Shown piece after piece: positions 13,524-23,497 of a stretch of DNA of 32,539 nucleotides. A model generated the notes under the pieces. That model had not been told where the DNA came from and searched no databases. It saw nothing but the letters and a program-made list of their open reading frames with translations. Position numbers and translations under genes: made by a program. Numbering within the stretch: the stretch's first letter is position 1; every line of letters starts with the position of its first letter. Source of the DNA: Myxococcales bacterium (GTDB taxonomy: Bacteria > Myxococcota_A > Polyangia > GCA-2747355); contig JAGQIK010000547.1 in assembly GCA_020431405.1 (NCBI GenBank), forward strand, positions 1 through 32,539, written 5' to 3'.

Positions 13524-13905
13524 GAGGCCGCCTCTTGAGCACGTCGAGAAACGACGGCTTGGCGGCTTGCTCGGCAACGTCCTCGAGCGGCGCGTCAGCA
13601 TCGAGCTCGGCGAGGTTGGAGATGCCGCCCTCGGACTCGCCGATCAGAAACCGCCGCCCCTGCGCCTCGACGATCCACAGGTTGCGTCCGCTCGCCAGCG
13701 CGCAGCGCTCCACCACGCGCATCGCCCCCACACCCCGACCGGCGCGCCCCTGGAGCTTCTTCAGCCCATAGCGCAGCGCGACGTAGGCGGCGACGCAGAC
13801 CACCACCAACGCCAGCATCATCTTCACCAGCGCCCAGCCGTACCCACCTGGCAGCGCAGGTTGCGCCGCCGGAGCCAACAACGTCAGGGAAAACACGCCG
13901 CACAC
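13516..13905 (-). CDS. fliO: FliO-like export gate assembly protein
   Basis: A 129-residue protein starting at GTG 13905. It has one strong membrane segment (ALVKMMLALVVVCVAAYVALRYGL) followed by a small cytoplasmic beta domain: MRVVERCALASGRNLWIVEAQGRRFLIGESEGGISNLAEL, the classic FliO pattern. FliO helps FliP assemble in flagellar systems and is absent from most virulence-type systems, which favours a flagellar-type origin of this operon. It is the first gene of fliO-P-Q-R; no other flagellar gene is in the window. Confidence 0.78.
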   Translation of the reverse strand: MCGVFSLTLLAPAAQPALPGGYGWALVKMMLALVVVCVAAYVALRYGLKKLQGRAGRGVGAMRVVERCALASGRNLWIVEAQGRRFLIGESEGGISNLAELDADAPLEDVAEQAAKPSFLDVLKRRPRA

Positions 13906-13918
13906 TAACCCGAGTTAG
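13905..13918. promoter_or_regulatory. Inverted repeat over the fliO start
   Basis: CTAAC (13905-13909), CCGA, GTTAG (13914-13918): a 5-bp perfect dyad touching the first base of the fliO GTG. It could be an operator or a small 5' hairpin. Low evidence. Confidence 0.25.
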
Positions 13919-14410
13919 CGGGATTTGCGCAAGGGCAAACGGGCCTCGGACCTCAGGCCTCGGGCTTCAGTCCGATCGCGGACGCTTTGCAGGTTTCGCA
14001 GCTGTGGTGCTCGTGCGCGCCGCTGCGAAGCGGCTGGCCACGCGCGCAGCAGTACGCGACCGGCACGGGCACGTCGCGCGCCACGAGAGACGCCGAGCGT
14101 CCTCGACTTCGACTTCGACTTCGACCCTGACTTCGACTTGGCCTTGGCCTTGGCCCTAACCCCAGACTTCCGTTTCGACTCCAAGTGGAGCCCTAAGGTT
14201 AGGTCCAAGGCCAAGTCGGGAGTCGAAGTGGAAGGTTGAAGTCGAAGTTGAGGCTCCTCGGTTGGCGCTCGATGTCCTTCACGTGGGCCGCAAACGCGAT
14301 CGCCACACAATGCGTGTTGGCCCGAGGCCCGGTGCACAGTTAGTTGCCGGGTAAAAAGCGGCGCAGCCCGCCGAGATCGCTGAAGCCTGAAGCCTGAAGC
14401 CTGAGGCCCT
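13919..14410. repeat. Gene-free spacer with nested inverted and tandem repeats
   Basis: No convincing gene lies here; open frames encode low-complexity Lys/Ser strings. An imperfect long inverted repeat spans 14101-14253: the left arm is rich in GACTTC and GGCCTT units, the right arm in GAAGTC units, with a well-matched inner stem CCTTGGCCCTAACC (14148-14161) against GGTTAGGTCCAAGG (14197-14210; one mismatch). Outside it, four tandem heptamers CTGAAGC (last one CTGAGGC) lie at 14380-14407, and degenerate inverted counterparts (GCCTCGG, GCTTCAG) at 13951-13970. Both arrays are close to the flanking genes. Confidence 0.6.
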
Positions 14411-15169
14411 CTAATCATCGAAGAAGAGCGGATCGCGATGCTTCAAGAAGAGCTCGATCGCCGCCTTCGCATCCGGCTCGAGCGGACCGAACTGACAGCC
14501 CATGCCTGGCGGTGCGTCGCTCGACGGGTTGTACTCGCGCAGCCATCGGACCTTCACCGTCGCCGTGATCGGACGCGACAAGCCCGGCACGGTGAACTGC
14601 ACGTCGAGCACGTCGCCGATGTCGCGCAGCTGGTGCGTGGCGATGAACAGGCCGCCGCTGGAGATGTTCTCCAGAAAGCCGGTGTAGAAGTTGTGCTCGC
14701 TGCCGTAGTCGACCTCGACCTTGAGCGGAAAGCGCTTCGAGGTGCGGCTGGTGTCGTGTTTGGTGGCGGGCGCGTGCACGCCGCGAAAGTCGGTGCGCGC
14801 TTCCGACGCCGCGTCACCGAAGCGCCGATTGGTCTCTGGCCGGCGCGCGGCGTCAGCCTGCGCCGACTGGCGCGGAACGGGGCCGCCTGGCTTGGATTTG
14901 ACGTTGGTGAGCGGGATCGGCGCCGCCGTCGAGCCAGCGGGCGCGGCTTGGGGCACTGGTGCGGGTCGTGGCACTGGTGCGGATCGTGGCACTGTCGCGG
15001 CGCGTGCCAGTGCGTCGGGCACGAGCGCGATGGGCGCCCCGGTCTTGCGCTTGTCGGTGGCGAGCGCCTGGTAGGTCTCGCTCGAGATCATCGCCATGCG
15101 AAAGCCGCAGACGCCGCAGAATCGGGCGTCCATCGGCAGCTGCTCGTGGCAGGCGGGGCAGGACTTCAC
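14411..15169 (-). CDS. Zinc-ribbon and PilZ domain protein
   Basis: A 252-residue protein starting at GTG 15169. Residues 4-21 are a zinc ribbon (CPACHEQ...FCGVCGF, two CxxC pairs). A long Pro/Ala-rich linker (about 45-135) follows, with repeats of the form PVPRPAPVP. The C-terminal PilZ domain (about 140-248) has SKRFPLKVEVDYGS, ENISSGGLFIATHQ and VRWLREYN. The usual RxxxR at the PilZ start reads S-K-R-F-P-L-K-V, so cyclic di-GMP binding is not certain. Zinc ribbon plus PilZ proteins of this type are common in myxobacteria. It lies 32 bp downstream of the lipoprotein gene. Confidence 0.85.
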   Translation of the reverse strand: MKSCPACHEQLPMDARFCGVCGFRMAMISSETYQALATDKRKTGAPIALVPDALARAATVPRSAPVPRPAPVPQAAPAGSTAAPIPLTNVKSKPGGPVPRQSAQADAARRPETNRRFGDAASEARTDFRGVHAPATKHDTSRTSKRFPLKVEVDYGSEHNFYTGFLENISSGGLFIATHQLRDIGDVLDVQFTVPGLSRPITATVKVRWLREYNPSSDAPPGMGCQFGPLEPDAKAAIELFLKHRDPLFFDD

Positions 15170-15201
15170 TCGACCAGAGTAACGCCCTTTACGTTTTTGG
15201 C

Positions 15202-16632
15202 CTACTCCTCGAAATCGCTCGCCTTGCGCGGCAGGATCTTGAAGTTGTCGAACGAGTAGTGCAGCACGCCGGTGATCGACTTGTACATCTTGCCAGCCGC
15301 CGGTGGGTTGGTGGCGAAGTCGTAGAGGTCCGCGTCGACATGCAGGTTGGAGGTCTTGAGCTTGATACCAACAACCTTGCCCTTGCTGTCCTTCACCGAT
15401 TCGAGCACCTCGGCGTTGGTGATCTTGACCAGCACGCCCTCGAACTTCTCGGCGTCGGCGCCGTTGGTGGCGATGGTCGAGGCGTCGGCGATGTCCTCGG
15501 GCGTCGGCGCCGTCTGGTCGGCGACCTTGGTCCAGGTCACACCCTTGATCTGCGACACGCCGAAGTACTCGTCGTAGGTTCCAGTGATCTCGTAGGTCTC
15601 ACCTTCGACCGGCTTGATCGCGCTCTGGTCGTCCCAGCTGTGGAAGATCTGGATGCCGCTGAAGGCGCCCTGTCCGTCCTGCACCCAGAAGCCGTAGTAA
15701 CGCGGCGTGGTGCCGCTGAGCCGTCCGTCGACCGCGGTCACGGTGCCCGTGAACTTGACCAGGTCGCCCTTGGTCGGGTGATTGGCCGCCGCGTCATCCT
15801 GGATGTCCTTGATCGTCAGCGCGGTGGGCTGCTTGCAACTCGTCGAGGCGACGATGTCTTTGTCCGAGCGTGGCTGCAGCCGATAGGCGTAGAAGTAGAG
15901 CGAGATGCCGGTGACGCTGACGCAGTCGCCCACTGTCGGCGTGTGCTCGTAGAGATCGTTGCCGATGTCGAGGCCGCCCTCGACCTTCCACTCGCCATAC
16001 TGCGGGTCCTTGCCCTCGGTGACGCGCACGTCCTTGACGGTGACGAGCACGCCCTCCCAGCCCTCGGCGTCGGGATCGTCGGTCAGCTCCGTGGCTGCGA
16101 CCTCTGCCGGCGCCGGCACGGTGTCGCTCTTGATGAACGTCAGCTTGGCGTTGTCGATCTCTTTGATGTGCGTCTTGTTGGGGTGGCGCGTGTCATTGAA
16201 GCCGCCCGACGGCGAGAAGTACTTCACCTCGCCCTCGATGTCGACGACATCGCCGGGCTTGAGGTCGGCGAGGTTGCCGCCGTCGATACGCTGCGCGCGG
16301 AAGAGCTTGATGCCGCTGCCCTTGCCGCCCTTGGGGTCTTGAACGTAGATGTCGTCCTTGGGATCGCCGAAGGCGTCGATGGCCGTGATGACGACGCCCT
16401 TGATCAGCACCTTGCTGCCTTCGGAGACCGAGCCGTCGGTGACCTTGAAGATCGTCGTCTCGCCCACCGGACCGACCGCGTCGCCGCCGCCGTCACCGGT
16501 GCCGGTCCCGGCCTCCGGGTTGGGCCCACCATCGCTGTTCTTGTCGCTGCTCTTGCAGCCGCTAGACAAGACGCCGAACAGGGCGAGCGCGCTGCACAGC
16601 GCGACGATCGAGAAAAGACGCGAAGCTCTCAT
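15202..16632 (-). CDS. Lipoprotein with repeated OB-fold-like beta domains
   Basis: A 476-residue exported protein. The signal peptide (RLFSIVALCSALALFGVLSSGC) ends in a relaxed lipobox with Cys26, followed by a flexible Gly/Asp/Asn-rich tether (SDKNSDGGPNPEAGTG). The rest is beta-rich and repetitive: segments such as VLIKGVVITAI...DIYVQDP...GSGIKLF, VKFTGTVTAV...YYGFWVQDGQGAFSGIQIF and closing strands VTGISLYFYAYRLQPRSDKDI and ITGVLHYSFDNFKILPRKASDF show at least two related OB-like halves. Similar domains accompany secreted nucleases in Bacteroidota and others, but no nuclease domain is present here. Location is probably the outer membrane. Confidence 0.75.
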   Translation of the reverse strand: MRASRLFSIVALCSALALFGVLSSGCKSSDKNSDGGPNPEAGTGTGDGGGDAVGPVGETTIFKVTDGSVSEGSKVLIKGVVITAIDAFGDPKDDIYVQDPKGGKGSGIKLFRAQRIDGGNLADLKPGDVVDIEGEVKYFSPSGGFNDTRHPNKTHIKEIDNAKLTFIKSDTVPAPAEVAATELTDDPDAEGWEGVLVTVKDVRVTEGKDPQYGEWKVEGGLDIGNDLYEHTPTVGDCVSVTGISLYFYAYRLQPRSDKDIVASTSCKQPTALTIKDIQDDAAANHPTKGDLVKFTGTVTAVDGRLSGTTPRYYGFWVQDGQGAFSGIQIFHSWDDQSAIKPVEGETYEITGTYDEYFGVSQIKGVTWTKVADQTAPTPEDIADASTIATNGADAEKFEGVLVKITNAEVLESVKDSKGKVVGIKLKTSNLHVDADLYDFATNPPAAGKMYKSITGVLHYSFDNFKILPRKASDFEE

Positions 16633-16704
16633 CGAGGTACCTCCAAAGGTCGCTACGTAAGTCGCGGAAACATAGGCGACCGCCGCTGGCGAGGCAAGTG
16701 ACGG

Positions 16705-17460
16705 TCAGATGGCGAACAGCCGAAGCACTATCGAAGCGCTGATGCCGGAAAAGTCGAGCTGATAGCCTTGCTGCGTTCGCAGGACGCTCTGCGCCGGGAT
16801 GCCGCTGTCCTTTTCGACCAGGTCCGAGGTCTCGAGGTAGCGGCCGCGCAGCTCGAGGCCAATAGACACGCTCTCGGCGAGCATGAAGTCAGCCCCCGCC
16901 ACCGCGACGAAGCCAACTCCAGGGTCGGTCTTCCAGTCCGGCAAGCCGCCGACGATGTTCTGGCCTTCGATATCCCAGTACGAGCGACCGAAGAAGAATA
17001 CGTCGGCGCCGACGCCGCCATAAACGTAGAGGCGACCGGCGAGCGGCACGTAGCCGCCGACGATGATCGGCACCTCCATCACCAGGTTGTGATAGACGGC
17101 GCTGCCCTGGACGGGCCCGAGCGTGAAATCCACCGACGAGCGGTTGTAGATCGATGCGAACCCGACGTGGGCAAACACGTAGTAGGGGAAGTAGTAGCGA
17201 AAGCCGATCTCGCCGTTGATCTGGAAGTTGCTGCCGAGCTCGCCCGAGAGCTTCACGTTGGGGTTGAGCGCCGTGAGCGAGCTCACCGTGTCATCGCGGA
17301 ACGTGCCGAAGCTCGACATCGCCACCGAGCCGATGCCGAAGCCGAGCGAGATCGCCATGCGATGCGGTCGCGCGAGCGGCTGCGCCGGTGCCGCGTTGGC
17401 GATGGCGCCAAAGCTCGCCAGCAGCGTCGTCGCGGCGAGAATGCGCAGGGCGCGCGTCAC
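16705..17460 (-). CDS. Outer-membrane beta-barrel protein
   Basis: A 251-residue protein starting at GTG 17460 in a GTGA overlap with the dehydrogenase stop; an upstream in-frame start at 17508 would lie inside that gene. The signal peptide (TRALRILAATTLLASFGAIANAAPA) is clear. The mature part is alternating amphipathic strands with aromatic girdles (GEIGFRYYFPYYVFAHVGFAS, RLYVYGGVGADVFFFGRS) and ends in a hydrophobic strand SASIVLRLFAI, as for barrel insertion, though the last residue is Ile, not Phe. It resembles the OmpA/OprF-like 8-stranded barrels; function unknown. Confidence 0.75.
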   Translation of the reverse strand: MTRALRILAATTLLASFGAIANAAPAQPLARPHRMAISLGFGIGSVAMSSFGTFRDDTVSSLTALNPNVKLSGELGSNFQINGEIGFRYYFPYYVFAHVGFASIYNRSSVDFTLGPVQGSAVYHNLVMEVPIIVGGYVPLAGRLYVYGGVGADVFFFGRSYWDIEGQNIVGGLPDWKTDPGVGFVAVAGADFMLAESVSIGLELRGRYLETSDLVEKDSGIPAQSVLRTQQGYQLDFSGISASIVLRLFAI

Positions 17461-18362
17461 GAGAGCGCCGCGTAGCGAGCGCCCGTCAGCTCGCAGCTGA
17501 CGTCCCACAAGCGCTCGGCGACGGCGCGGTCATGAGAGGCCGGCGTCGACTGCACCTTCTTCGGCCAGCCGCGCATCTCGCCCATACCGTCGGGACCGAA
17601 GTAGTCGCCGCTGCGCACGTCCGGCGCGGTGGCCGCGTGAAGCGACGGCAACGCGCCCTGCGGCGCCTTCATCGCCAGCAGCGCGCCCATCCACTGAAAC
17701 GACGACACGTCGCGCTGCAGGTTGGTGTTGGTCCAGCCCGGGTGCGAGGCGGCAACGATGGTGCTCGAGCCGGCACGCTCGAGCCGGCGCGCCAGCTCGT
17801 AGGTGAACAGCAGGTTGGCCAGCTTGCTCTGGCCGTAGGAAGCCCAGCGCTTGAACTTGCGCTGCTCCCACTGCAGATCGGAGAAGTCGATCTTGCCGAA
17901 CTTGTGGGCCGTGCTCGCGACGACCACCACACGCGAGCCATCGCGTGTCTGCACCTTGTCGAGCAAGCCGTCGACGAGCGCGAAGTGCCCGAGGTGGTTG
18001 GTGCCGAGCTGGAGCTCGAAGCCGTCGGCGGTCTCGCGCCGCCCTGGCGGCATCATCACGCCCGCGTTGCAGACCACGAGGTCGATGCCGTCGACGGTCT
18101 CGTTCAGCCGCGCACAGCAGGCGCGCACCGAGCCGAGCGACCCGAGGTCGAGCTCGACCACATCCACCGCGCCGCCATCGGCGGGGCGGATGCGGCGGGC
18201 TGCTTCTTCAGCTTTGCTCGAATTGCGACAGGCGAGCAGAACGCGCGCGCCCTTTTCTGCCAGGGCGCGTGCCGTCTCGAAGCCGATGCCAGAGTTGGCG
18301 CCAGTGACAACCGCGGTGCGGCCTCGCTGGCTCGGGATATCACGCTCGGTCCAGCGGGCCAT
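17457..18362 (-). CDS. Short-chain dehydrogenase/reductase (retinol dehydrogenase-like)
   Basis: A 301-residue classical SDR. It has the cofactor loop TGANSGIG (20-27), an Arg after the second strand (LLACRN, 42-47) suggesting NADP preference, LDLGSLGSV (71-79), CNAG (98-101), TNHLGHFAL (121-129), catalytic Ser150 and Y176-G-Q-S-K180. The HPGWTNTNL segment and overall length fit the retinol dehydrogenase/WW-domain oxidoreductase-like subgroup. It oxidises or reduces an alcohol/ketone pair; substrate unknown. It lies 35 bp after rplQ on the same strand, so some read-through from the ribosomal operon is possible, and is coupled to the barrel protein gene. Confidence 0.9.
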   Translation of the reverse strand: MARWTERDIPSQRGRTAVVTGANSGIGFETARALAEKGARVLLACRNSSKAEEAARRIRPADGGAVDVVELDLGSLGSVRACCARLNETVDGIDLVVCNAGVMMPPGRRETADGFELQLGTNHLGHFALVDGLLDKVQTRDGSRVVVVASTAHKFGKIDFSDLQWEQRKFKRWASYGQSKLANLLFTYELARRLERAGSSTIVAASHPGWTNTNLQRDVSSFQWMGALLAMKAPQGALPSLHAATAPDVRSGDYFGPDGMGEMRGWPKKVQSTPASHDRAVAERLWDVSCELTGARYAALS

Positions 18363-18397
18363 ACAAGCTCTCCCAGTTGGAGACTACCCGTCGGGGA

Positions 18398-18913
18398 CTA
18401 CTTCTTGCGGCGGAAGCGGCTGAAGAATCCCTTCTTCTGCTCCTCACCGCCCTCGCCCTCGGCCTCTTCGGCGACCTCGCGCCACTCGCTGTGCGCGGGA
18501 AGCTCGGCGTCGACCAGCTGCACCAGCACCATCGGCGCACCGTCACCACGGCGTGGTCCGATCTTGAAGGTGCGCGTGTAGCCACCGGGGCGGCCGAGGT
18601 AGCGCGGCGCGATGAAGCGGAACAGCTCGAGCACGGCGTCGCGATCGTTGAGCGAGCGACGCACCACGCGCATTGCGTGGATCAGGCGCGCGCGATCCTC
18701 GGTGTCGAGGTTCTCGGGACGCTTGAGCAGGATGTCGCCGAGCGACGTCGCGCGCGTGATCGTCCGCTCGGCCAGCCGACGCAGGTCTTTGCCTTTGCGT
18801 TCGGTGGTCTTGACCTGCCCGTGCTCGAGCAGGCTGGAGATCATGTTGCTGTACATCGCCCGGCGATGGGGCGACGTGCGATGGATATTTCGGCGCTGTT
18901 TGCGATGTCGCAC
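18398..18913 (-). CDS. rplQ: 50S ribosomal protein L17
   Basis: A 171-residue protein with the L17 core at residues 1-120: [20 protein letters not shown], then [12 protein letters not shown] and [19 protein letters not shown]. An acidic then basic tail of about 40 residues ([23 protein letters not shown]) extends past the usual end; such tails occur in other L17s. Last gene of the ribosomal cluster, 49 bp after rpoA. A short GC-poor dyad (CTCC, CAGTT, GGAG) lies downstream, but no T-run, so I do not call a terminator. Confidence 0.97.
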   Translation of the reverse strand: MRHRKQRRNIHRTSPHRRAMYSNMISSLLEHGQVKTTERKGKDLRRLAERTITRATSLGDILLKRPENLDTEDRARLIHAMRVVRRSLNDRDAVLELFRFIAPRYLGRPGGYTRTFKIGPRRGDGAPMVLVQLVDAELPAHSEWREVAEEAEGEGGEEQKKGFFSRFRRKK

Positions 18914-18962
18914 GGCTCGTTCCTTCTACTGCGAGATCTCGATGCGGTCTCGACCGCGCCCG

Positions 18963-20006
<1,044 letters not shown>

Positions 20007-20080
20007 GTAGGGCTTCCCTTTTGCCAGAGGCTACTAAGTAGCGTGTCGACCGTTAGGCGGACACTACTGGGATCGAACCG

Positions 20081-20148
20081 TGACCATTCGACCGCGTCAG
20101 CGGTCGAATCTATCTGACCATTCGACCGCGTCAGCGGTCGAATCTATC
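20081..20148. repeat. Two tandem 34-bp units, each a 10-bp hairpin (type B), between rpsK and rpoA
   Basis: Each 34-bp unit contains ATTCGACCGC, loop GTCA, GCGGTCGAAT, with copies at 20086-20109 and 20120-20143. The second unit ends two bases before the rpsK stop. In the minus-strand transcript the hairpins read with a TGAC loop. A diverged relative lies at 20944-20967. The remaining spacer to rpoA has only a small dyad GCTAC TAA GTAGC near 20032 and the rpoA ribosome-binding site. Confidence 0.85.
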
Positions 20149-20150
20149 TG

Positions 20151-20540
20151 TCAGACGCGGCGGCGCTTGGGCGGCCGGCATCCGTTGTGCGGGATCGGCG
20201 TGACGTCACGGATCAGCGTGACCTTGAAGCCCGACCCCTGCAGCGCGCGCAACGCCGACTCGCGCCCCGCGCCCGGGCCCTTGACGAACACCTGCACCTG
20301 GCGAAGACCGTGCTCCGACGCCTTGCGCGCCGCGTCCTCGGCGGCGAGCTGCGCGGCGAACGGCGTGCTCTTGCGCGAGCCCTTGAAGCCGACAACGCCG
20401 GCGCTCGACCACGAGATCACGTTGCCCGTGACGTCGGTGATCGTGACGACGGTGTTGTTGAACGTCGACGTGATGTGCACGACGCCGTTGGGGATGTTCT
20501 TGCGAACTTTGCGCTTGGTGCCTTTGCGGGGATTTGCCAT
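20151..20540 (-). CDS. rpsK: 30S ribosomal protein S11
   Basis: A 129-residue protein, the standard length for S11. Hallmarks are [40 protein letters not shown] and the C-terminal [20 protein letters not shown]. It forms the platform of the 30S subunit. It follows rpsM by 6 bp. The next gene is rpoA, without the usual rpsD between them. Confidence 0.98.
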   Translation of the reverse strand: MANPRKGTKRKVRKNIPNGVVHITSTFNNTVVTITDVTGNVISWSSAGVVGFKGSRKSTPFAAQLAAEDAARKASEHGLRQVQVFVKGPGAGRESALRALQGSGFKVTLIRDVTPIPHNGCRPPKRRRV

Positions 20541-20546
20541 TTCGAA

Positions 20547-20921
20547 CTACTTTCCGCGTTTCCGGCTCATGATTCCGCGGCGCGGACCCTTGCGCGTGCG
20601 GGCGTTGGTATTGGTGCGCTGGCCGCGAACCGGCAGACCACGCTTGTGGCGGATGCCGCGGTAGCAGTTGAGGTCCATCAGCCGCTTGATGTTCATCGAC
20701 ACCTCGCGGCGCAGGTCACCCTCGACCTTGTAGCCCGCGTCGATGACCTGGCGGATGCGACGGATCTGGTCCTCGGTGAGGTCGTCGGTGCGGATACCGC
20801 CGCCAACGTCAGCCTTGTCGAGGATCTCGTGCGAGCGGCTGCGGCCGACGCCGTAGATATAGGTCAGCGCGATGTCGATGCGCTTGTTTCGGGGCAAGTC
20901 GACCCCGGCAATACGTGCCAT
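20547..20921 (-). CDS. rpsM: 30S ribosomal protein S13
   Basis: A 124-residue protein of normal length: [26 protein letters not shown] at the start, a helix-two-turn-helix ([36 protein letters not shown]) and the C-terminal [21 protein letters not shown] tail that reaches the tRNA sites. It is preceded by an unusually long 175-bp leader after rpmJ. Confidence 0.98.
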   Translation of the reverse strand: MARIAGVDLPRNKRIDIALTYIYGVGRSRSHEILDKADVGGGIRTDDLTEDQIRRIRQVIDAGYKVEGDLRREVSMNIKRLMDLNCYRGIRHKRGLPVRGQRTNTNARTRKGPRRGIMSRKRGK

Positions 20922-21096
20922 TCTTCGCCTCTAGTCCGCAGCAATTGGAGCGCGTCAGCGTTCCAATCGATCTGATAGTTTGAGCGCGGCGCAAGCCGCG
21001 AACAAAATCGCGCTGTTACACAAGTACACGTCCGCACCCGAAGGGCGCAGAACGTCGCTGTCTAACAGCCGACAGCCGTCAAATCAACAATATTTT
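20922..21096 (-). promoter_or_regulatory. Structured rpsM leader with candidate promoter
   Basis: This is the longest spacer of the ribosomal cluster. Reading leftward: a possible sigma-70 promoter, TTGATT (21082-21087), 17 bp, TAGACA (21059-21064). It is followed by three hairpins: GCGCCC-TTC-GGGTGC near 21035-21049, CGCGGC-TTGC-GCCGCG (20985-21000), and the type B hairpin at 20944-20967 (ATTGGAGCGC GTCA GCGTTCCAAT on the plus strand, one mismatch). In E. coli the corresponding leader is where S4 represses the alpha operon; here rpsD is missing from the operon, so any regulator would be different or encoded elsewhere. Confidence 0.5.
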
Positions 21097-21210
21097 CTAG
21101 CCCTGACGCTGCTTGTGACGAGGGTTGTCGCAGATCACGCGCACCACGCCGCGGCGCTTGATGATCTTGCACTTGTCACACATGCGTCGGACCGAAGCTC
21201 GTACCTTCAT
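21097..21210 (-). CDS. rpmJ: 50S ribosomal protein L36
   Basis: A 37-residue protein, the normal size: [20 protein letters not shown], then [17 protein letters not shown]. The zinc ligands Cys11, Cys14, Cys27 and His32 are all present, so this is the zinc-binding form. Start ATG at 21210. It lies between map and rpsM; the usual infA upstream is absent. Confidence 0.96.
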   Translation of the reverse strand: MKVRASVRRMCDKCKIIKRRGVVRVICDNPRHKQRQG

Positions 21211-21231
21211 CGTCGTCCTCTTGTCTACTGC

Positions 21232-21257
21232 CTGCGCTCTACCGACTGCGCTCTACC
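21232..21257. repeat. 12-bp direct repeat in the map/rpmJ spacer
   Basis: CTGCGCTCTACC at 21232-21243 and 21246-21257, two bases apart, in the 50-bp spacer where infA would be expected. Confidence 0.6.
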
Positions 21258-21260
21258 AAA

Positions 21261-22055
21261 CTACGCCGTCGCGACGGCGCGTCGGCTGTCGCGTCTGCTC
21301 AGCACCCACGGCGTGTCCCCGAGGATCGCCACCGAGTGCTCGAAATGGGCAGACAGCTGCCCATCCTTGGTGCGGACCGTCCACTGGTCCGCGTCGACCT
21401 TCACGTCGGCGCTGCCGACGTTGACCATCGGCTCGATGGCCAGCACCATGCCGCGCTTGAAGCGCGGGTTGCGCCCGCCGGCCACGTAGTTGGGCACCGG
21501 CGGGTCCTCGTGCATCTTGCGGCCGATGCCGTGCCCGCCGAAGACGCGCACGATACCGAAGCCCTGCTGCTCGACGTAGCGCTCGATGGCCCCCGAGAGA
21601 TCGCTCATGCGGTTGCCCGCGACGCACTGCTCGATCGCGCGCTCGAGCGCCTCCTGCGTGACGTCGAGCAGCTGCCGCGCTCGCGCCGAGATCTCGCCCA
21701 CCGCCACGGTGCGCGCTGAATCACCGAAGTAGCCGTCGACCGAGCAGCCGAAGTCGATGCTGATGATGTCGCCCGACTCGAGCCGCGTCTCGTCGCTGGG
21801 GATGCCGTGCACCACCACGTCGTTAACCGAAGCGCACAGCACCGACGGAAACGGCGGGTGTTGCGGCGGCGCGTAGTTCAGAAACGCCGAGGTCGCGCCG
21901 GCCTTGTCGCATAGCTCAGCCGCGATGCGACCGAGATCCCCCGTGGTCACGCCGGGTGCGATCGTCTCCTCGAGCGCGTCGAGAACGTCGCAGACGACCT
22001 GATTGGCCGCCCACATCTTCTCGAGCTCCGCGTCGCTCTTGAGCACGATCCCCAT
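21261..22055 (-). CDS. map: Methionine aminopeptidase, type I
   Basis: A 264-residue protein, the length of type Ia enzymes. The pita-bread fold motifs are visible: the substrate His in VVHGIP, metal ligands Asp in ISIDFG and DSARTVAV, His in GGHGIGRKMHEDP, Glu in VLAIEPMV and Glu in SAHFEHSVAI. It removes the initiator Met from nascent proteins in the cytosol. It starts 20 bp after secY; adk, which commonly sits between them, is absent. Confidence 0.97.
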   Translation of the reverse strand: MGIVLKSDAELEKMWAANQVVCDVLDALEETIAPGVTTGDLGRIAAELCDKAGATSAFLNYAPPQHPPFPSVLCASVNDVVVHGIPSDETRLESGDIISIDFGCSVDGYFGDSARTVAVGEISARARQLLDVTQEALERAIEQCVAGNRMSDLSGAIERYVEQQGFGIVRVFGGHGIGRKMHEDPPVPNYVAGGRNPRFKRGMVLAIEPMVNVGSADVKVDADQWTVRTKDGQLSAHFEHSVAILGDTPWVLSRRDSRRAVATA

Positions 22056-22075
22056 CGGTCAAAACTCTCAAGTCG

Positions 22076-23398
<1,323 letters not shown>

Positions 23399-23417
23399 TA
23401 GCCTTTGACCCCTAGTC

Positions 23418-23473
23418 GCCGCGGAAACCAATCCGCGGCTGCGCCTTACTGCCGCGGACGACTTCTCCGCGGC
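23418..23473. repeat. Two tandem CCGCGG hairpins (type A) between rplO and secY
   Basis: GCCGCGGA (23418-23425), six bases, TCCGCGGC (23432-23439), and again GCCGCGGA (23451-23458), seven bases, TCCGCGGC (23466-23473). Both stems are perfect 8-bp matches. The same arms occur at 28390-28412 and a variant at 31916-31936. No T-run follows, so these are not standard terminators. Confidence 0.85.
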
Positions 23474-23497
23474 TGGCAGTTGCGTTGCGTGCCGCTG

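Noticed and set aside
13915-14418. 167-residue frame with Lys/Ser strings in the repeat spacer
   Set aside because: It consists mostly of translated GACTTC/GGCCTT repeats, has no ribosome-binding site and covers both repeat arms.
14959-16701. 580-residue open frame on the plus strand opposite the lipoprotein gene
   Set aside because: It is the antisense shadow of a gene with a signal peptide and proper domains; its product is rich in Val/Asp/Leu/Arg as expected from reverse-strand high-GC codons.
18363-18397. Terminator after rplQ
   Set aside because: Only a 4-bp stem (CTCC/GGAG) without T-run; the dehydrogenase starts 35 bp later on the same strand.
20060-20085. GGTTCGATCCC on the minus strand, a tRNA T-loop-like string
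   Set aside because: The flanking bases do not form the T stem, and no acceptor, D or anticodon arm can be drawn around it.
20081-20148. Possible start of a CRISPR array (two 34-bp tandem units)
   Set aside because: The units are contiguous without spacers, only two copies exist, and each is a full hairpin; no cas gene is near.
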